Shown: positions 60,583 through 64,000 of the stretch, one piece after another | Position numbering within the stretch: the stretch's first letter is position 1 | How the letters are laid out: every line of letters starts with the position of its first letter | From: Pleurodeles waltl | Taxonomy: Eukaryota > Chordata > Amphibia > Caudata > Salamandridae | Direction of reading: 5' to 3' | NCBI RefSeq assembly: GCF_031143425.1 | Contig: NC_090450.1 | Location: 217,073,442-217,137,441, forward strand | DNA length: 64,000 nucleotides | Program-made: the position numbers and the translations under genes | Notes under the pieces: model-generated | The model's database searches: none | What the model saw: only the letters and a program-made list of their open reading frames with translations | What the model was told of the DNA's origin: nothing

Positions 60583-61091
60583 CTACTTCTTTGTGCCCTT
60601 ACATTATCCTGCTTTTGTGGGTACTGTTGTTGCGTGGTCCCTGGGACTGATCCCACAGACACTGGGGGCTGATACTACAGCTCCTTCCACTGGTCCTTTC
60701 TTTGCCAACGTTTGCTGCATTAACATGGCTGCTGCTTTCTCTGTCACTTCCTGCTTGGTTATCATTTTCTCCTGCTTCTTTTCACAGAAACTGATTATAT
60801 GTGCCTGTTTCTCTGTCCAGGGCTTGGCTTTCAGTGCCACTATATTATCAAGGCTTTCTTGTACATCAGAGGGCAAACCCTTTTTCACTGCACTGTAAAA
60901 TAACACAGCATTTCCCCGTTACCTCCCAACCCTGACCTACTTCTTGAGTCCCCTTTTCTTTCATCCTGATGAGAAACTGAGCGGGATTCTCATTTGGCAG
61001 CATTGATTGAGCCATGAAGGACCCAATGTCTGGCCTGTCAGTATACATTCTTCTCAACTGATCCTAAACGGCTGTCCAAACTAAATTGAAT

Positions 61092-61709
61092 AGGCCCTGA
61101 TTCTGAAAGGTGTCACGAAACGCAGCACAACAGCCAAAAATTCAGCACTGTTCTGCATTGTGTGACAAGGAGAGAGCAGGACAGTGCCATATTCACATAG
61201 ATATGGCTCTTTCCTCCCCTCTCCCTAGTGCTGATTTCAACTGCTGTGCACCACACACACACACCTGAGCACTATAGTGCTAGCATGTTTTTCTTGAGTC
61301 CAGCATAGGTTGTGTACAGGAAGGTATCCTTCCTGTACAAAATAATATGCCTAGACAAGTGAAAAACTTTTTCCTACTTTGTATATGCTGTACAGTGGAG
61401 CACACTTGCAAAGTCAGAAAAGCATGGAGAAATTAAAATATTTCTCCTTTGAAATCCTGCTTTTCAGTGGCATTCATTTTCGGCACTAAACCTCCTCTAC
61501 TAATGTTAATGAATAGGGTTTATCATCAGAAAGCATGGTTGGTTTACCACACATGTAATGCCCCTTGACACAAAGGAATGCAAAGCAGTGTTTCTTGCTT
61601 TTGGGTACTTTCCAGCTCAAAACAAGATTTGAACTGGAAAGTGAAACCAGAAAAAAACATTTTGTGCTGGTTAGCGTCACTTTTTTACACTAATACAACG
61701 CAAAATGTT
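61092..61709. mobile_element. ~0.6-kb insertion splitting the retroviral capsid region
   Basis: Retroviral capsid text stops near 61710 and resumes near 61100 on the minus strand. Between these lies unrelated sequence with GCGTCAC/CAACGC words like other small newt-type elements here, plus a short (CA)n at about 61253-61265. Termini are not clear. TTGA occurs at both edges (61086-61089 and 61709-61712). Confidence 0.5.
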
Positions 61710-63600
61710 TGAGAATCTCCCACTTAGTCTCAGTTAGGGTAACATTTCTTACTACAGCTTGCTGAAAAACAGTATCTGTTTCATCTTCTATAAGAAAGCT
61801 AAGTAAACACTTTCGGTCACCTACTTTCAAGGTGCTATCTGCAGTTTGCATCTCAAAGGTCCTAACCCATTTCCCTGCTCCCTCATTAAGTGGCAGTAAC
61901 AACTGTTTAAGATTCTCCTTGTCCATTTGGGGCCAATGAACTTAATGAGGTGCCCCAGGTCCCATACGTATCAGGGGCATCTGATTTGTGGGAGTGACAG
62001 AATATTGGGGTTTGTGCTGTCTGGCATATTTTTGCCATGCGTGCAAACATTTCCGTATGAAGGGATAGTCCCAGTCTGGATCTCCCTCACCATCAAAAAT
62101 ACAACCTTCAGCATTTGCCATGTCAGGTCAATCAAAAGACCCTCCTCTTGGCCATGGACTCATCTGTGGGGCTAAACCTTCAGGCCATCCTGCTAAATTA
62201 TCCTCAAAAAGTACAACACTGTACAAACTGTTTTCTCTTTCAGCAGCTATCTCACTAGGGGTGAGATCAGTGCTACATAAACCTGAATGAACACTCATTT
62301 GCTGAATTGGTTTATCATGTGGTGTAAATCCTCCCATAGCTTCACAAGATCTCATCCTAGGGTCTAGCTGGCCATGAGTTCCCTGAAACCACAACCACTT
62401 AAGCTCAGTCTCTCGGTTTTCCTATCTTTAGAGAACCTGTCCTGCTCTCTTTCTCTAGTGTCAGTATGATCAGGCAATCCCATTTCTGCCTCTGTATGAT
62501 CAAGATCAATAAGAGGCTTTTTTGAGTTCTAATATCATAAGTACAGTGCCGTATAGACTCTTCTCTATTTGCCATTCTCCCAAAACTTCCTTTAATCTGC
62601 TTTGAAAGAGTATCATAATATGCTTCTCTTCTTGCTTCTCTCGCATCCCATCTGTCATCACTTTGTGATAACCATTCCTGGGGAAACTATTACATTCCCC
62701 TTCTTCTTCTGCCAGGGTGGTGAATTATCTTCAGTCCTCCTAAAATAATCATCTCTTTCTTGGGATACTAGTCATTGCACCACACTAACAGCCCTGTCTA
62801 CATAGTCATTCCATCTAGCATCAAGTACATCTCTCTGTTGTAGAGCAGACGTCAGTTCCCTAACTATACTTCCTGTTACATCCCTCTTCTATAATAAGTG
62901 TGATTTTGCTGATGAAACATTCATCTGATTTTCACTGTCTCCTGGACCCTTCTCTTCGCCTCTAACCTCCTGGGGAGAAGCTGGATCTAAATGCAATGTA
63001 AAATATGCTTCTAATTGTCCTAAAAACTAAATGTTACCCACCCATACTTGTTATCTGGGTGTACTTGTGTGTCTTGGCTTTGACAACTGTGGGGAAACAT
63101 TAGGGGAGTCCTTTTGGGATTGTGAAGGGGTCACTTCAGGATTCACAAATCCCATTGCTGCTTTCTGTAGCTGTGTCAGTGTATAAATACCAGGTACCTT
63201 AGGGGAAGTACTCATTGAGTCATAAAGAGATGGGGGAGCAAATGGGGTACTAGAGATAGCAATATTTGAGTAGTCCTCACAAAAAAACTTGCCTTAAGGC
63301 AAGGACGGCTTCTCTCTTCTGCAATTTATCTCCTACATATTTACTACTAAGGAGTTTAACAATGTTCTCTAGTATTTTGCCATCAAATGTCTATTCCTTT
63401 GGCCAAGGAAGTGTATGCTTCTGTGTAGCCTTAAACCACTCCTGAAAATATTTCTGGATTTTTTTCTCATCACCTGGAAAGGTCTTCTGCGTGTGCTCTT
63501 AGCGAGTCTCCATAAACCTCCCACATTTCTAACACCTTTTGCAATTTAACTGACTTCTGTCTACTCAATATGTCTCTCTTTAAAATTTTCCACTGTCCTT

Positions 63601-64000
63601 ACAAACAAGAAATCAATCAATTTGTTTTTTATTCATATACTAAGCATCATACATCATATTAAAACGCTATACTATATCATAAAACAACCTTGCTTTGTGG
63701 CCACAGGTCTAATTACATGCATACACACACACACTCATCATCAACATTTTCAAAATATGAACACTCCAACTACTTGTTAATGTAGATAACGATTGATTTG
63801 ACTCTAAATCGTAACTATTGTTGGTAGCAACTGGTCCCTTCGGCCCATGCTTGAGAGAGGATAACCCTCAAACCATACGTTTCATAGACCATAGAATGAC
63901 TTCTGAACATTAGGACCAGGACAGTAATTTGAGAGTTTAAATTGTAATTGGAGGTAAACTTTAATGACATGGTCTTTCAGCCTCCCCTCTATGTCAAAAT
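63601..64000. other. AT-rich end of window, nothing recognised
   Basis: No gene or LTR boundary is visible. A short (AC)n run lies near 63722-63733. The retroviral leader and 5' LTR may start here or beyond the window. Confidence 0.5.

Larger units (their letters stand above)
60307..63600 (-). pseudogene. Endogenous retrovirus gag
   Basis: From high to low coordinates there is a matrix-like start (about 63590-63250, WEVYGDSLRAH), a long linker and capsid. Capsid pieces are EGAGKWVRTFE and GDRKCLLSFL within 61926-61710, then MYTDRPDIGSF and NPAQFLIRMKEK within 61060-60900, and AVKKGLPSDVQESLD just after. Nucleocapsid shows GHFIKDC at about 60415-60445 with a frameshifted Cys box. Gag would assemble the viral particle; this copy has many stops, two small insertions, and loses continuity with protease because of the Gmr1-like insertion. 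No 5' LTR is recognised before the window ends. Confidence 0.65.

Noticed and set aside
1..64000. tRNA, rRNA, selenocysteine or snRNA genes
   Set aside because: No paired A-box and B-box or other diagnostic core was found by eye on either strand. A covariance search could still reveal degenerate copies.

Overview
This is repeat-dominated, gene-poor vertebrate nuclear DNA. I infer a large-genome salamander, most likely newt-like. The grounds are PIF/Harbinger elements and their small derivatives, long TG...CA LTR-like repeats, Ty3/gypsy relics (including one with integrase ahead of reverse transcriptase), a class-I-like endogenous retrovirus and a long satellite array. I recognise no host protein-coding gene, tRNA, rRNA or CRISPR array. 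Every coding region I can name belongs to a mobile element and is broken.

Layout, left to right. 1-5810 is the right-hand part of a PIF/Harbinger transposon, with a broken transposase on the minus strand and a divergent three-exon Myb/SANT-type accessory gene on the plus strand. Two minisatellites (74 bp and 64 bp) and a terminal repeat followed by TTA complete it. 6683-8946 is a solo-LTR-like repeat (TGTTAGA...TCTAACA) with a near-perfect 5-bp target duplication; related copies lie at 25686-27813 and 30189-51067. 13793-14683 and 31490-32417 are two copies, in opposite orientation, of one non-autonomous Harbinger-like family. 15628-15910 is a foldback element. 16045-22800 is a decayed chromodomain-bearing Ty3/gypsy element with both LTRs. 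28750-28951 is a short terminal-inverted-repeat element, and 29510-29990 a LINE ORF2 tail.

The centre (32445-50175) is a 17.7-kb array of about 55 monomers of roughly 326 bp, sitting inside the third LTR-like repeat. It shows local higher-order periods of 7, 5 and 3 monomers, and most monomers inspected carry a 19-bp dyad.

The right end is a nest on the minus strand. An endogenous retrovirus (gag at 60307-63600, protease and reverse transcriptase at 51700-53590) is split by a Gmr1-like Ty3/gypsy element (53592-60306). That element's integrase is itself split by a small element (56887-57548). Two more small insertions lie in the retroviral gag.

The genes do not work together as a host pathway. 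The window is a record of successive insertions, decay and satellite amplification. The most unusual structure is the higher-order satellite embedded in an LTR-like repeat and flanked by a 6-bp direct repeat.
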